Below, in pieces: positions 36,998 through 45,234 of a stretch of DNA of 64,000 nucleotides. The position numbers and the translations under genes were made by a program. The stretch is from NCBI GenBank assembly GCA_964372115.1, contig CAYJPN010000017.1, positions 45,609 to 109,608 of the forward strand, read 5' to 3'. Numbering within the stretch: the first letter of the stretch is position 1; each line of letters begins with the position of its first letter. The DNA is from CG2-30-36-16 sp964372115 (GTDB lineage Bacteria > Bacteroidota > Ignavibacteria > Ignavibacteriales > Ignavibacteriaceae). Under the pieces are notes generated by a model. It ran no database searches, was not told the origin of the DNA, and worked only from the letters and a program-made list of their open reading frames with translations.

Positions 36998-38245
36998 ATG
37001 ATTAGATTTATTATTGTATCACTACTGCTTTTTTCAAACATTTACGCAACTTCTTTAGAAGAGGTAAAGAACCAACTAAACAAAATAATTAGTTCCCTAA
37101 ATTCTTCAACCAGAGCAGGTATTTTAATAATTGATCCCCTTACTCAGGATACTATTTACCAGTTAAACCCTTCTGCATCAAGGATTCCAGCTTCTAATAC
37201 AAAACTTTTTACAACAGCTGCTGCGCTCAATTTGCTTGGCGGCAACTTCCCGATATCAACAAAAATCTTTAGCAGCGATATAAACATAAAAGATGGTATT
37301 GTCAACGGTAATTTGTATTTAAAAGGTTTTGGCAACCCCGATTTTTCATCGAGTGATCTTGAAAAAATGGTTGAGGAATTAAAAGCAAAAAATATCAAAT
37401 TAGTAACCGGAAATATTATTGGTGATGATACTTATTTCGACGACATCTATTCGCGCGATGACTGGATAAAAAATGAAATTGCCAACGTAAAACTCCCCCC
37501 CATTTCAGCACTTGTGGTGGATAGAAACCGTACCATTGTGCAAACAAAAAGAGGCAGAAGAATTCGCCGGTCTATTAAATACGTGCAAGATCCGCCTTTG
37601 TATGCTGCGCAATTGTTAAAAGAAAAACTTGAAGAAGCAGGCATAAAAGTAGAAGGTACCAATACAAAAGGAATTACACCGGATAATCTTACAATTTTGT
37701 GTGAAAATAAAGTTCTTTTAAGAGATTTGATAGCGCTAATAAATAAACACAGCGATAACTTTTATGCCGAAGTTTTATTCAAGACAATCGGGGCAGCTGC
37801 CTCCGGAAAACAAGGCAACTCATTTTTTTCAACTCAAGCTGTTTTAAACTTTATTGAAGATAATGCAATTTTTAAAGAGGGCACTTCAGTTGTTGATGGA
37901 TCTGGAATTTCAAGATTTAACCAGATAACTGCTGGGGCAATTGTCGGTATACTCGAGAAAATGTACTTCGATTTAAAAAACTATGAGGATTTTTATAATT
38001 CCTTAAGTATAGCCGGTATCGATGGTACTTTAAGAAATAGAATGATTGGAACAGCCGCAGAAAACAATATGCGGGGCAAAACCGGTACACTTAACGGAGT
38101 TTCTTCCCTTTCCGGTTATTTAACTTCCTTAAATGGTGAGGATATTATAGTGAGTATAATTATTGAATACGATAGAGGAAGCGCCAATCATTATAGGGCT
38201 ATTCAGGATAAAATTGTTGAAACTATTGCGAACTGGGATGAATAA
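36998..38245 (+). CDS. dacB: D-alanyl-D-alanine carboxypeptidase/endopeptidase (PBP4 type)
   Basis: A signal peptide (about 1-18) leads to a low-molecular-weight class C PBP. Active-site motifs are Ser66-x-x-Lys69 (SNTK), Ser252-Asp-Asn254 (SDN) and Lys361-Thr-Gly. The family trims or cleaves peptidoglycan cross-links in the periplasm. Length 415 aa is at the short end for PBP4, suggesting a reduced domain III. Single gene ending at the bidirectional terminator shared with secG. Confidence 0.92.
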   Translation: MIRFIIVSLLLFSNIYATSLEEVKNQLNKIISSLNSSTRAGILIIDPLTQDTIYQLNPSASRIPASNTKLFTTAAALNLLGGNFPISTKIFSSDINIKDGIVNGNLYLKGFGNPDFSSSDLEKMVEELKAKNIKLVTGNIIGDDTYFDDIYSRDDWIKNEIANVKLPPISALVVDRNRTIVQTKRGRRIRRSIKYVQDPPLYAAQLLKEKLEEAGIKVEGTNTKGITPDNLTILCENKVLLRDLIALINKHSDNFYAEVLFKTIGAAASGKQGNSFFSTQAVLNFIEDNAIFKEGTSVVDGSGISRFNQITAGAIVGILEKMYFDLKNYEDFYNSLSIAGIDGTLRNRMIGTAAENNMRGKTGTLNGVSSLSGYLTSLNGEDIIVSIIIEYDRGSANHYRAIQDKIVETIANWDE

Positions 38246-38324
38246 AACAGAATTTTTTTCGAAATTCTCTTTATGAATTTAGACTATTTTTTTTATGTTC
38301 GTTTATTACAAAATCCATATCACA

Positions 38325-38353
38325 AAAAAACCCTTCAATTTGAAGGGTTTTTT
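38325..38353. terminator. Bidirectional terminator between dacB and secG
   Basis: AAAAAACCCTTC (38325-38336) pairs with GAAGGGTTTTTT (38342-38353) around AATTT. T-runs occur in both directions. Confidence 0.9.
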
Positions 38354-38358
38354 ATTTT

Positions 38359-38718
38359 CTATTTCGTTGTGCCTGGAGTGGTTTGCTGCGGCGGCACCTG
38401 TTGAGGAGGTAACTGCTGCTGCTGCGGTACACCGCGTCTTCCAGCCTGCTGAATAATACTTTGTCTCTGTTCCTCGGTAGTTTGACCGGGTAAAAAGAAA
38501 AGATTAGCCATCAAAGTTAATGCGGTTAAAATACCGGCTAACCACCATGTAGCTTTACTTAAAAAATCTGCTGTTCTTCTGCTGCCGAACATGCTTCCCA
38601 TCTGGGAGGCACCGCCGAAAGTACCGGCTAAACCGCCGCCTTTGCTTGACTGAAGCAACACAATTACAACCAATAATACTGCAACAATTGTAATAATCGA
38701 AACTATTAATAAATACAT
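38359..38718 (-). CDS. secG: Preprotein translocase subunit SecG
   Basis: Two membrane segments flank the conserved LLQSSKGGGLAGTFGG loop (about residues 22-37); the second is ATWWLAGILTALTLMANLFF. A Gln/Pro-rich C-terminal tail of about 35 residues is extra. SecG assists SecYE in protein export across the inner membrane. AGGAG lies eight bases before the ATG. The gene starts 19 bp after tRNA-Met, so both probably come from the tRNA promoter. Confidence 0.95.
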   Translation of the reverse strand: MYLLIVSIITIVAVLLVVIVLLQSSKGGGLAGTFGGASQMGSMFGSRRTADFLSKATWWLAGILTALTLMANLFFLPGQTTEEQRQSIIQQAGRRGVPQQQQLPPQQVPPQQTTPGTTK

Positions 38719-38737
38719 AAAGTTCTCCTAAATATTG

Positions 38738-38811
38738 TAGCGGGGGAGGGATTCGAACCCCCGACACGTGGATTATGATTCCACTGCTCTAACCTACTGA
38801 GCTACCCCGCC
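38738..38811 (-). tRNA. tRNA-Met (anticodon CAT)
   Basis: A 74-nt cloverleaf; the acceptor GGCGGGG pairs with CCCCGCT (G1-U72 wobble) and the discriminator is A. Anticodon loop ATCATAA gives CAT. It is not an initiator, since it lacks the three G-C pairs at the end of the anticodon stem. The elongator Met identity is favoured; a lysidine-type tRNA-Ile is not fully excluded. Confidence 0.85.
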
Positions 38812-38831
38812 AGGGTTCCATTTTGAGTCAG

Positions 38832-38864
38832 CAAATATAGCTACTTTCAGCATAAAATTCCAAA
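38832..38864 (-). promoter_or_regulatory. Promoter of tRNA-Met (and probably secG)
   Basis: On the minus strand TTTG (38861-38864), a 21-bp spacer and TATATTTG (38832-38839), 20 bp before the tRNA. Confidence 0.65.
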
Positions 38865-38942
38865 TAGTTCGGTTATTTTTTGTGTCCCGGATACAATAAT
38901 TATTCTAATTACTTGTACAAACCCGTTAATTGTTCCAAAAAA

Positions 38943-38971
38943 TTAAAAAAAACCCGGCATAAAACCGGGTT
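38943..38971 (-). terminator. Terminator of the T9SS-secreted protein gene
   Basis: AACCCGG (38951-38957) pairs with CCGGGTT (38965-38971); on the minus strand the stem is followed by eight T. Confidence 0.85.
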
Positions 38972-39014
38972 AATGATACTGATTGTGGAAACAGAATTAT
39001 ATTCAGTCACAAGA

Positions 39015-40286
39015 TTACTTGAGCAAAACCATCTTTTTAATTGAACTAAAGTTTGTCCCATCTGCTATAGAATACGCAATCAATTTATAAAAATAAATGC
39101 CGGAAGAAAGCCGGCTTAAATCAATGGTAGATCTATAAGCGCCCGCTTGATGAATACCGTTGTTTATTGTCATCATCACTTCACCCACGGTGTTATAAAT
39201 TTCAATAACAACGGTGCTTTCGACTGACAGTGAATAGTTTATGGAAGTCGAAGGATTGAAAGGATTCGGATAATTTTGGCTGAGACTAAACTCAACAGGA
39301 GCATTGTAGTTTACTTCAATAGTTTTTGAATATAGGTAACTACCGTCATAGTCTATTTGTTTTAATCTATAGCTTAAATTATCGTTCACAGGATTTTCAT
39401 CTACAAATGAATAATTAACCGGGGTTGTACTGCTGCCAGAACCTTTTACAAATCCAATTTTTTCCCATGAAGAATTAACTAATCTTTCAATATCGAATCC
39501 TTTGTTATTTGTTTCGGTTGCCGTTTTCCAGATGAGTTCAACTCCGCTTTTGATGATTGACGCTGAAAAACTTACAAACTCTACGGGAATAGGAGTATTT
39601 AACACTATTGTAATTCTGCCGGTGTTTGTGTTAACGTAAAAATATACATCCTGGTTTGCTGAAGTGGTTGTAAACTCAACATTCTGTCCATCTTCACTTC
39701 TGCCGTCTTTTCCCCATGAATGCCAGGTGCCGGAATCTACAGCTTTACCAATCCAAGAACCGGCAGGTAAATTATTTACGTGATAACAAAAGACACCATC
39801 ATTCGCAGCCCAATCGCCGTTTTGTCCATTATCATACATTGCGGTTATTGTGCTGTTGTTTACCCAGTCACCGGTTTCCCCGGCTTCACTCTGCCAATCG
39901 CCTACTGCTACTAAAGCCGTGGGTTTTGTCTCATTTGTGTTTACAATATTTTGTGCAGGCCACCAAACATCAGTTTGAAGATTTGTATTAAAGGTAAATA
40001 ACACTGTCTGCGGTGAAGCGGAAGTATTAAACCATGAATTCGCTGCAGGCCAAGTGGTATTCCAGGTACCGTCAGTAACTTTCCAAGCGTGATAATCAGC
40101 AGTAGCTATCGAAAATTCGCGTGAAAATATTCCATCGCCAGCCAAGAGATCGCCATTTGTACCGTCATCATACATAGGTGTAGTATTGTTTGACCAACCC
40201 TGGAAGTCTCCTGCCAGATAATAAGTTTGTGCATACATCGAGTTTAAACAGAATAATGAGAAAAGAACTAATAACAAGTTTTTCAT
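39015..40286 (-). CDS. Secreted protein with starch-binding-like domains and type IX sorting domain
   Basis: Signal peptide ends at MYAQ. Two similar beta-sandwich units follow, each with a YDDGTNGD or YDNGQNGDWAANDGVF motif like pullulanase-type X25/CBM-like domains (YYLAGDFQGWSNNT, WHSWGKDG). A fibronectin-like stretch precedes the C-terminal type A sorting domain (FSLSQNYPNPFNPSTSINYS...GIYFYKL, ending VLLK), which directs export through T9SS. The ATG at 40286 is chosen because GGAGG lies five bases before it; an ATG four codons upstream overlaps that site. The ligand is unknown. Own terminator downstream. Confidence 0.88.
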   Translation of the reverse strand: MKNLLLVLFSLFCLNSMYAQTYYLAGDFQGWSNNTTPMYDDGTNGDLLAGDGIFSREFSIATADYHAWKVTDGTWNTTWPAANSWFNTSASPQTVLFTFNTNLQTDVWWPAQNIVNTNETKPTALVAVGDWQSEAGETGDWVNNSTITAMYDNGQNGDWAANDGVFCYHVNNLPAGSWIGKAVDSGTWHSWGKDGRSEDGQNVEFTTTSANQDVYFYVNTNTGRITIVLNTPIPVEFVSFSASIIKSGVELIWKTATETNNKGFDIERLVNSSWEKIGFVKGSGSSTTPVNYSFVDENPVNDNLSYRLKQIDYDGSYLYSKTIEVNYNAPVEFSLSQNYPNPFNPSTSINYSLSVESTVVIEIYNTVGEVMMTINNGIHQAGAYRSTIDLSRLSSGIYFYKLIAYSIADGTNFSSIKKMVLLK

Positions 40287-40522
40287 TGGAACCTCCATGA
40301 AGATTATTTAATTAAGGACATTCATTTCGATAAAGATAGTTTAAGAAAATAGCATAAATATATTTTATGTGTTGATTGATGTCTTTAAAATAGAAAATCC
40401 GGACACAAAACGGTAATCACTTCATACGGGTTTATATAAATAATATTGTTTTTACAATTCCACTTAAGCTGCATTACAACTTTTATTTTAGGAATATAGT
40501 TTTAAGTATATCATTTATTTGT

Positions 40523-41362
40523 TTACCTAATTTTGTTTTTTATGTTAACGTTGTATTCATCTCTAAATATTCCGTCTCCGTTTACGGTGTAATTTTTTAT
40601 TTCAATACCCGCCTGTTGAAGTAAATTGTCTACTTCTGAGATTCTGTCAATCGGGTTGGGATGCGTTGATAAAAATGTTTCTATCACGTTAGGTGATGAA
40701 CTTATTAAATTATCGGCTCTCATTTTTTCGAAGAAAAATTTTACACTGCCCGGATAATAACGTGTATCTTTAAGGTAGCTAAGTGACGTACGGTCGGCTT
40801 CAGATTCATCAGAACGGCTGTTTGCAAGAAAAGCAAACCCGACAAATAAGTTGGATGCTATTTCCGCAACCTGCGATGGGTTTTCTCCTAAAACCAAACT
40901 TAGTAAAATGGAAACCCCGTACTGAGCAGTTAAACGCTGGGTTGAGTGACGCAATTCGGCATGCGCCATTTCATGACCAAGAATACCTGCGAGAGAGGCT
41001 TCCGAGTCGAGATATTTTAATAACCCGGTATAAACATAAATATAACCGCCGGGAAGAGCGAATGCGTTTAAAACACTGTCGTTATTTATAATTTCGAACT
41101 GGTAGTTATAAATATTTTTACTTTCGATTTGCGGCGATGCCAGAATGTTCTGGAAAATCCGGCTGTTGATATAGGATTTAACCGAAGCATCACCATTGTA
41201 AATGGGATAATGCTGCGGGTCACCCTTTATCTGGTTGCTTATATCAAGCCCGAGTTGTACATCGTCCGATTTTGAAAAAATATTTATATTGCTGTCGCAC
41301 GAGTTATATACAAACGGCGAAAATAAAATAAGCAGTAGGTATAAAGATTTTGAAAATTTCAT
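40523..41362 (-). CDS. M48-family metalloprotease lipoprotein (BepA-like)
   Basis: A lipoprotein signal ends in YNSC (Cys22). The protease domain has His130-Glu131-x2-His134 (HEMAH) and a downstream ESEAD zinc-ligand motif. Loc-type periplasmic M48 proteases such as BepA and LoiP degrade misassembled outer-membrane proteins; at 279 aa this one lacks BepA's TPR domain, so it is closer to LoiP. Single gene; the flanking gap 40299-40522 shows nothing else. Confidence 0.9.
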   Translation of the reverse strand: MKFSKSLYLLLILFSPFVYNSCDSNINIFSKSDDVQLGLDISNQIKGDPQHYPIYNGDASVKSYINSRIFQNILASPQIESKNIYNYQFEIINNDSVLNAFALPGGYIYVYTGLLKYLDSEASLAGILGHEMAHAELRHSTQRLTAQYGVSILLSLVLGENPSQVAEIASNLFVGFAFLANSRSDESEADRTSLSYLKDTRYYPGSVKFFFEKMRADNLISSSPNVIETFLSTHPNPIDRISEVDNLLQQAGIEIKNYTVNGDGIFRDEYNVNIKNKIR

Positions 41363-41448
41363 AAAATTTTACTCAATTTATTTAAAATATGTATCGTTTT
41401 TATTTTTAGTCTAACAATGAATATAATATAACAAGTAATTGTCAGTAA

Positions 41449-42441
41449 TTAGTCGTCAACATGAATAATTTCCCATAGTTTGTCAAGTAACTCCTGTAGC
41501 CCGAGATGCGCGGCTGACGATATAATTAGAAACGAAGTCTCGGTTCCACGAATTTTTTTCTTCTTCAATTTTTTTATCTCATTCTCCGGCAGCAAATCGG
41601 CTTTGGTTAGCGCAACAACTTTTCGTTTTTCGGCTAATTTAGGACTGTAACTTTTTAACTCATTTAATAGTACTTTGTAATCCTGCTGGTAGTTTTCGGA
41701 GGTTACATCAATTAAAAATAAAAGTATTTTTGTCCGCTCTATATGTCTTAAAAATTTGTGCCCGAGCCCTTTACCTTCATGCGCGCCTTCAATGATTCCC
41801 GGAATATCGGCAACCGTAAATGTTTGGAATTCTTTATAATTTACAATGCCAAGATTCGGTTCAAGTGTAGTAAAAGGATAGTCGGCAATTTTAGGGCGCG
41901 CCGCCGAGATAGTTGAAATTAATGTCGACTTGCCGGCATTTGGAAAACCAACAAGACCAACATCGGCTATTAATTTTAATTCTAAAATTATTTTCCTAAA
42001 CTCGCCCGGTTTCCCATCTTCTGCAAAACGCGGAGCCTGATTTGTAGGAGTGGCAAAATTACTATTACCTTTTCCTCCCTTTCCACCTTTTGCGGCAAAA
42101 AATTCAATCCCGTCTTCATTCAAATCAAATATAAGTTTTCCGGTATCAGCATCTTTTACAATAGTGCCTACCGGTACTTTTATAATAATGTCCTCACCGT
42201 TTTTTCCATCCTTTAGCGAGTTTTGCCCTGCCTGACCTTTACCGGCTGCATACTTTTTTTTGTATCTAAAATCTAACAAAGTTGCAAGGTTATGGTGTGC
42301 TTGAATTATAACGTTTCCACCATCACCCCCATTACCGCCCGCAGGACCGCCCTTGGGAACGTATTTTTCCCTTCTGAATGCAACTGCACCATCGCCGCCG
42401 TTACCTGCACTTATCTCAATTTGCGCATAATCTATAAACAT
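41449..42441 (-). CDS. obg: Obg GTPase
   Basis: The glycine-rich Obg fold (about 1-158; GGDGAVAFRREKYVPKGGP, GGKGGKGNSNFAT) precedes a G domain with GFPNAGKST, DIPG and TKAD motifs. Obg is essential for late 50S assembly and stress control. Length 330 aa indicates no C-terminal OCT domain. It starts five bases after the acidic protein gene, so the two are cotranscribed. Confidence 0.97.
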   Translation of the reverse strand: MFIDYAQIEISAGNGGDGAVAFRREKYVPKGGPAGGNGGDGGNVIIQAHHNLATLLDFRYKKKYAAGKGQAGQNSLKDGKNGEDIIIKVPVGTIVKDADTGKLIFDLNEDGIEFFAAKGGKGGKGNSNFATPTNQAPRFAEDGKPGEFRKIILELKLIADVGLVGFPNAGKSTLISTISAARPKIADYPFTTLEPNLGIVNYKEFQTFTVADIPGIIEGAHEGKGLGHKFLRHIERTKILLFLIDVTSENYQQDYKVLLNELKSYSPKLAEKRKVVALTKADLLPENEIKKLKKKKIRGTETSFLIISSAAHLGLQELLDKLWEIIHVDD

Positions 42442-42446
42442 AATTT

Positions 42447-44147
42447 TTAAGCCTGTTCAAAATAATTTGACACTGCATTTGTTAAAGTAACAGCATCGCG
42501 TGAATAAGGATTTACTCTATAAGTAAAAAAGACCCCTTTTAGAATTTCAGTTGCTTCCTCGTACGAACCGCATTCGGTTATTTTTTCCATTGTAGTTGCA
42601 AAATCATCCCGGTCTTCGTTAAAGATGTTCTCAACTAACTTATCAATTTCTTTATCGGTCATATAAACAAAAATATCTTTAACTCTCACTGGTGAAGATA
42701 GGGGAGAAATTTTTTCGTCGGAAATTTCTTCAAGGTCAAGTCCATCGTTATCATTCCCACCTAATAAATTATCTTTGTTTAACTCATTTTCAAGACCGGT
42801 TAGGTTTTCATCAAGATCATTATCATATTCGTCTGGGTTGGCTTCTGCGCCTGAAGAATTATTTACAAGAGATTCTGGTTCTTCTTCGAACTCGTACAAT
42901 GATTCTAAATGATCCTTATTAGTCAAATCAAATTCGAGTTCTTCGGCATCGGATTGAATATCGATATCGCTTTTTGATAACTCGTCCAATTCTTTGTTGA
43001 ACAGGTCGAGAAAGTCATCCTTTTTTTCAACTGCATCGTCTTCATGCAGTTCATTTAAAAGCTCCTCGGCAGGGTCTGATAAACTAAATAAATCTTCAGC
43101 AGGCGCATCAGGATTGAGTGCTTCATCAATATCAGTTCCCTCCTCTTTTGTATCTTCATCATCCTCAAGCGAATTTAAAACAGTTTCATCATCTTTGTCG
43201 TCGAAATAATTCTCGTCAGTAATATCCGTTTGTTCCACGGTTTCTTTTTCTTCCAAACTTACTTCTTCAAGTTCGTCTGTTTCAAACATCCCGCTGCCTA
43301 TTTCTTGTTCAATTACAAGTTCTTCCCGCTCATCTTCAGGAGGTTCCAGAAAAACACTCTCCTGGAATGGTAAAACAACCTTGTCATCGGGTTGCGATGA
43401 TGAGTAGAGTACTCTTCTTATTTCATCAACTGTGTATTTTTGTTTCGCCTCTGAAGGCATTGCCCTGCGCAATTTGAACAGGTAATCGATTAGATTTTTT
43501 TCTTTTAGAAACATTTCTATCGAACTTACCGGCACAGTCTTTTTATTCAAACCACCTATTGATGTAAAATCGGCGATAGCGTAGAGGGAGTTATCAATTA
43601 ATTCAGCGGCACGGATAGTAAATAATTCTTTATCAAGTTTTCCGAGCACTAAACTAAAATCGGAAGCGGAAATATTTACAAGTCCCTTTTTCCGAATATA
43701 AGCGTTTACTACGTTTCTTATATAATCATAATAATATATATAGCTGAGAATAATGTTTATCTCTTCCGCGGTTCTGAATTCGTCTTTATCAAAGGCAAGT
43801 TTTGAAATTGACCAGCGGGGACGAACCGTAAAATTTATATTAAATGAAACAGCCTGCACCACAAGATTTTTTACATCCTGATAAGAAACTTTTTTGCTTT
43901 TTTTTATCTCCTGCCCGATTGCCAAAAAATGTTTTGTAATTTCACTGCCGGAATAATCGAAAACCGAATTACCCAGCAGTTTTTGCCTATCCTCGTAAAT
44001 TAAATAATCGAGCTCAGCGGAAATATACTGAACAATTGCAGGGTGTACATCTGCATTAAACAATTTTTTGAACGTAAAAAACGGACCGAGTTTTTTTATT
44101 TTGTTTAATGTAAAGTCGCTTATAAATTGAATTTCCTTCTCAAACAT
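42447..44147 (-). CDS. Hypothetical protein with long acidic low-complexity region (566 aa)
   Basis: Not recognised. Residues 1-270 are a helical, fairly basic folded region (FISDFTLNKIKKLGPFFTF, NVVNAYIRKKGLVN). Residues about 275-480 are very rich in Asp, Glu, Asn and Leu (DDEDTKEEGTDIDEAL and similar), probably disordered. A small helical C-terminus (VRVKDIFVYMTDKEIDKLV onward) closes it. No signal or membrane segment. The five-base gap to obg suggests a ribosome-linked or cytosolic role, as inference only. Confidence 0.75.
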   Translation of the reverse strand: MFEKEIQFISDFTLNKIKKLGPFFTFKKLFNADVHPAIVQYISAELDYLIYEDRQKLLGNSVFDYSGSEITKHFLAIGQEIKKSKKVSYQDVKNLVVQAVSFNINFTVRPRWSISKLAFDKDEFRTAEEINIILSYIYYYDYIRNVVNAYIRKKGLVNISASDFSLVLGKLDKELFTIRAAELIDNSLYAIADFTSIGGLNKKTVPVSSIEMFLKEKNLIDYLFKLRRAMPSEAKQKYTVDEIRRVLYSSSQPDDKVVLPFQESVFLEPPEDEREELVIEQEIGSGMFETDELEEVSLEEKETVEQTDITDENYFDDKDDETVLNSLEDDEDTKEEGTDIDEALNPDAPAEDLFSLSDPAEELLNELHEDDAVEKKDDFLDLFNKELDELSKSDIDIQSDAEELEFDLTNKDHLESLYEFEEEPESLVNNSSGAEANPDEYDNDLDENLTGLENELNKDNLLGGNDNDGLDLEEISDEKISPLSSPVRVKDIFVYMTDKEIDKLVENIFNEDRDDFATTMEKITECGSYEEATEILKGVFFTYRVNPYSRDAVTLTNAVSNYFEQA

Positions 44148-44336
44148 TGCTTATCTCAGTTATTCTTATCGTTAAAATAAAAAAAATCCAGGTCAAAAGT
44201 TAATCGGGAATTCCTCCCTGTGTTCCGGTTAAATTTTAGCCTGTTTTAGTCGAACAACTTGCAGCGGAGAGTTAGATTTAGAGCCCCTTTTTTTGAGACT
44301 CTTATCCAGGGTAATTAATTAACTCATGTTAGCAGA

Positions 44337-44486
44337 TTAAATAACTTTCGGTACACCGGAAAATTCATCTTTCGCCAGGTGAAAGTTGTTGGCAACCCGC
44401 TTAAAAATTTTTAAAGATTTTTCTAATTCTCTTATTTTCGGGGTATGCTCTTTCAATCTTTTTTCGTTTAAGGCACATCCATTCAT
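44337..44486 (-). CDS. Possible 49-aa coiled-coil ORF
   Basis: The short frame MNGCALNEKRLKEHTPKI...LEKSLKIFKRVANNFHLA ends GVPKVI. Its middle loosely resembles the C-terminal leucine-zipper part of IS3-type OrfA proteins, so it may be a transposase remnant; the evidence is weak. The frame stays open upstream to a stop inside the orphan CRISPR repeat. The rest of 44148-44516 shows nothing coding. Confidence 0.25.
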   Translation of the reverse strand: MNGCALNEKRLKEHTPKIRELEKSLKIFKRVANNFHLAKDEFSGVPKVI

Positions 44487-44516
44487 CTGCCAGCCCTCAA
44501 CTATCAACCTGCCGTA

Positions 44517-44548
44517 GTTTCAATCCACGCGCCTGCGTGAGGCGCGAC
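44517..44548 (-). CRISPR. Single orphan 32-nt CRISPR repeat, type I-C-like
   Basis: Read on the minus strand, the 32 nt start GTCGCGCCTCACGC and end GTGGATTGAAAC. They carry a 7-bp palindrome (CGCGCCT / AGGCGCG) around CACGC. Length, palindrome and the ATTGAAAC 3' end match the type I-C repeat class. No second copy is seen within repeat-spacer distance or elsewhere in the window, and there are no cas genes, so this is a relic and not an array. The 5' end lies within about one base of the 3' end of the group II intron. Confidence 0.7.
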
Positions 44549-44549
44549 A

Positions 44550-45174
44550 ATCGAGTAGGAGGCAAGTGATTACTTCACTTGCCGTCCTCTCATGCCACCG
44601 TACGTGCCGTTCGGCATACGGCGGTTCGTTAAACGTGCCATGATAGATATGTTACACTCATTTCTTTGTACCCTATCTTTCTGAAATAGTCATTGGTAAG
44701 CGTATGACATAGTATTCCGGACATAGCTGTTCTGCGGTAACTTTTCCTTGTGTTGGCATTTCGGAGTGCTTTCCATTCTTCCATGCCTAATTTTATTAGC
44801 TGTTTTATTCGGTCACATACTTTCTTCCAGCTTTTCCGGATACACATGCGGAGTCGGACTCTTATCATGTTGTCTAACCTTTGAAGCGCTGTCTTGCAGT
44901 CGGCTATGGCAAAGAAGATTACCCAACCTTCTGTTACTTTATTCAGCTTTAAGAGACGCCGCACAATGCTGATACTTTGACTTTGCTTTGTTTGGCAAGC
45001 TCGTCCGGGTGTATCTGCCTTGTATCTGCTTCCTGTTCGTCAGACCGAGATTTTGCCGCCGACTTCCTTCAGATTCCACCTCGCGGTGGACACCCATGTC
45101 TTAAGCTAACACTTCCAACTATCATGGCGTATTCGGGATTTCCACCCTATAGTTATCGCCCATGTCGGGCGAAC
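44550..45174 (-). mobile_element. Internally deleted group II intron
   Basis: On the minus strand the element begins GTTCGCCCGACATGGGCG, near the usual GTGCGCCC 5' end, and continues through the domain I sequence with TGGAATCTGAAGGAAGTCGG and GGTCTGACGAACAGGAAG. It then jumps into the 3' part of a maturase gene. Domain V (about 44593-44627, with CGTATGCC and GGCACGTACGG around a GAAC-like loop) and domain VI (44558-44587) follow, ending near CTACTCGAT. About 625 nt remain of a normal 2-2.5 kb. The RT domain is gone, so the element cannot move by itself. It sits right after the T-run of the ccmF terminator. Confidence 0.8.
44629..44964 (-). pseudogene. Group II intron maturase, C-terminal remnant
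   Basis: The 111 codons starting at a GTG give GWVIFFAIADCKTALQRLD, then LRMCIRKSWKKVCDRIKQL and NDYFRKIGYKEMS. This is the thumb/X (GIIM) domain of intron-encoded reverse transcriptase-maturases, which aids RNA splicing. The whole reverse-transcriptase part, including the YADD region, is missing. The deletion joins intron domain I RNA to the maturase 3' end near 44970. Probably not a functional protein. Confidence 0.8.
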
Positions 45175-45210
45175 AAAAAAAAAACCGACAGTAAATTAAT
45201 ACTGCCGGTT
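45175..45210 (-). terminator. Terminator of the bamD-ccm run; intron insertion site
   Basis: On the minus strand, AACCGGCAGTA and TACTGTCGGTT form an 11-bp stem (one mismatch) around TTAATT, followed by ten T (45175-45184). The group II intron starts on the next base. It lies 25 bp after the ccmF stop. Confidence 0.9.
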
Positions 45211-45234
45211 TTTGTTAATTACCAGTACGTTTTA

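Noticed and set aside
38738..38811. Initiator tRNA-fMet
   Set aside because: The anticodon stem lacks the three consecutive G-C pairs and the acceptor end is paired (G-U), unlike initiators.
39716..39991. Plus-strand ORF opposite the T9SS-secreted protein
   Set aside because: Lies wholly inside the strong minus-strand gene and has shadow-type composition (rich in Arg, His, Gln and Leu).
40287..40298. Upstream ATG starts giving four extra residues (also at 59294 and 48148)
   Set aside because: In all three genes the ATGGAG contains the ribosome binding site of the second ATG, which has the correct 5-7 base spacing.
44517..44548. A CRISPR array
   Set aside because: Only one repeat is visible; no second copy occurs at 60-75 bp spacing on either side and no cas gene is in the window. 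Recorded as an orphan repeat instead.
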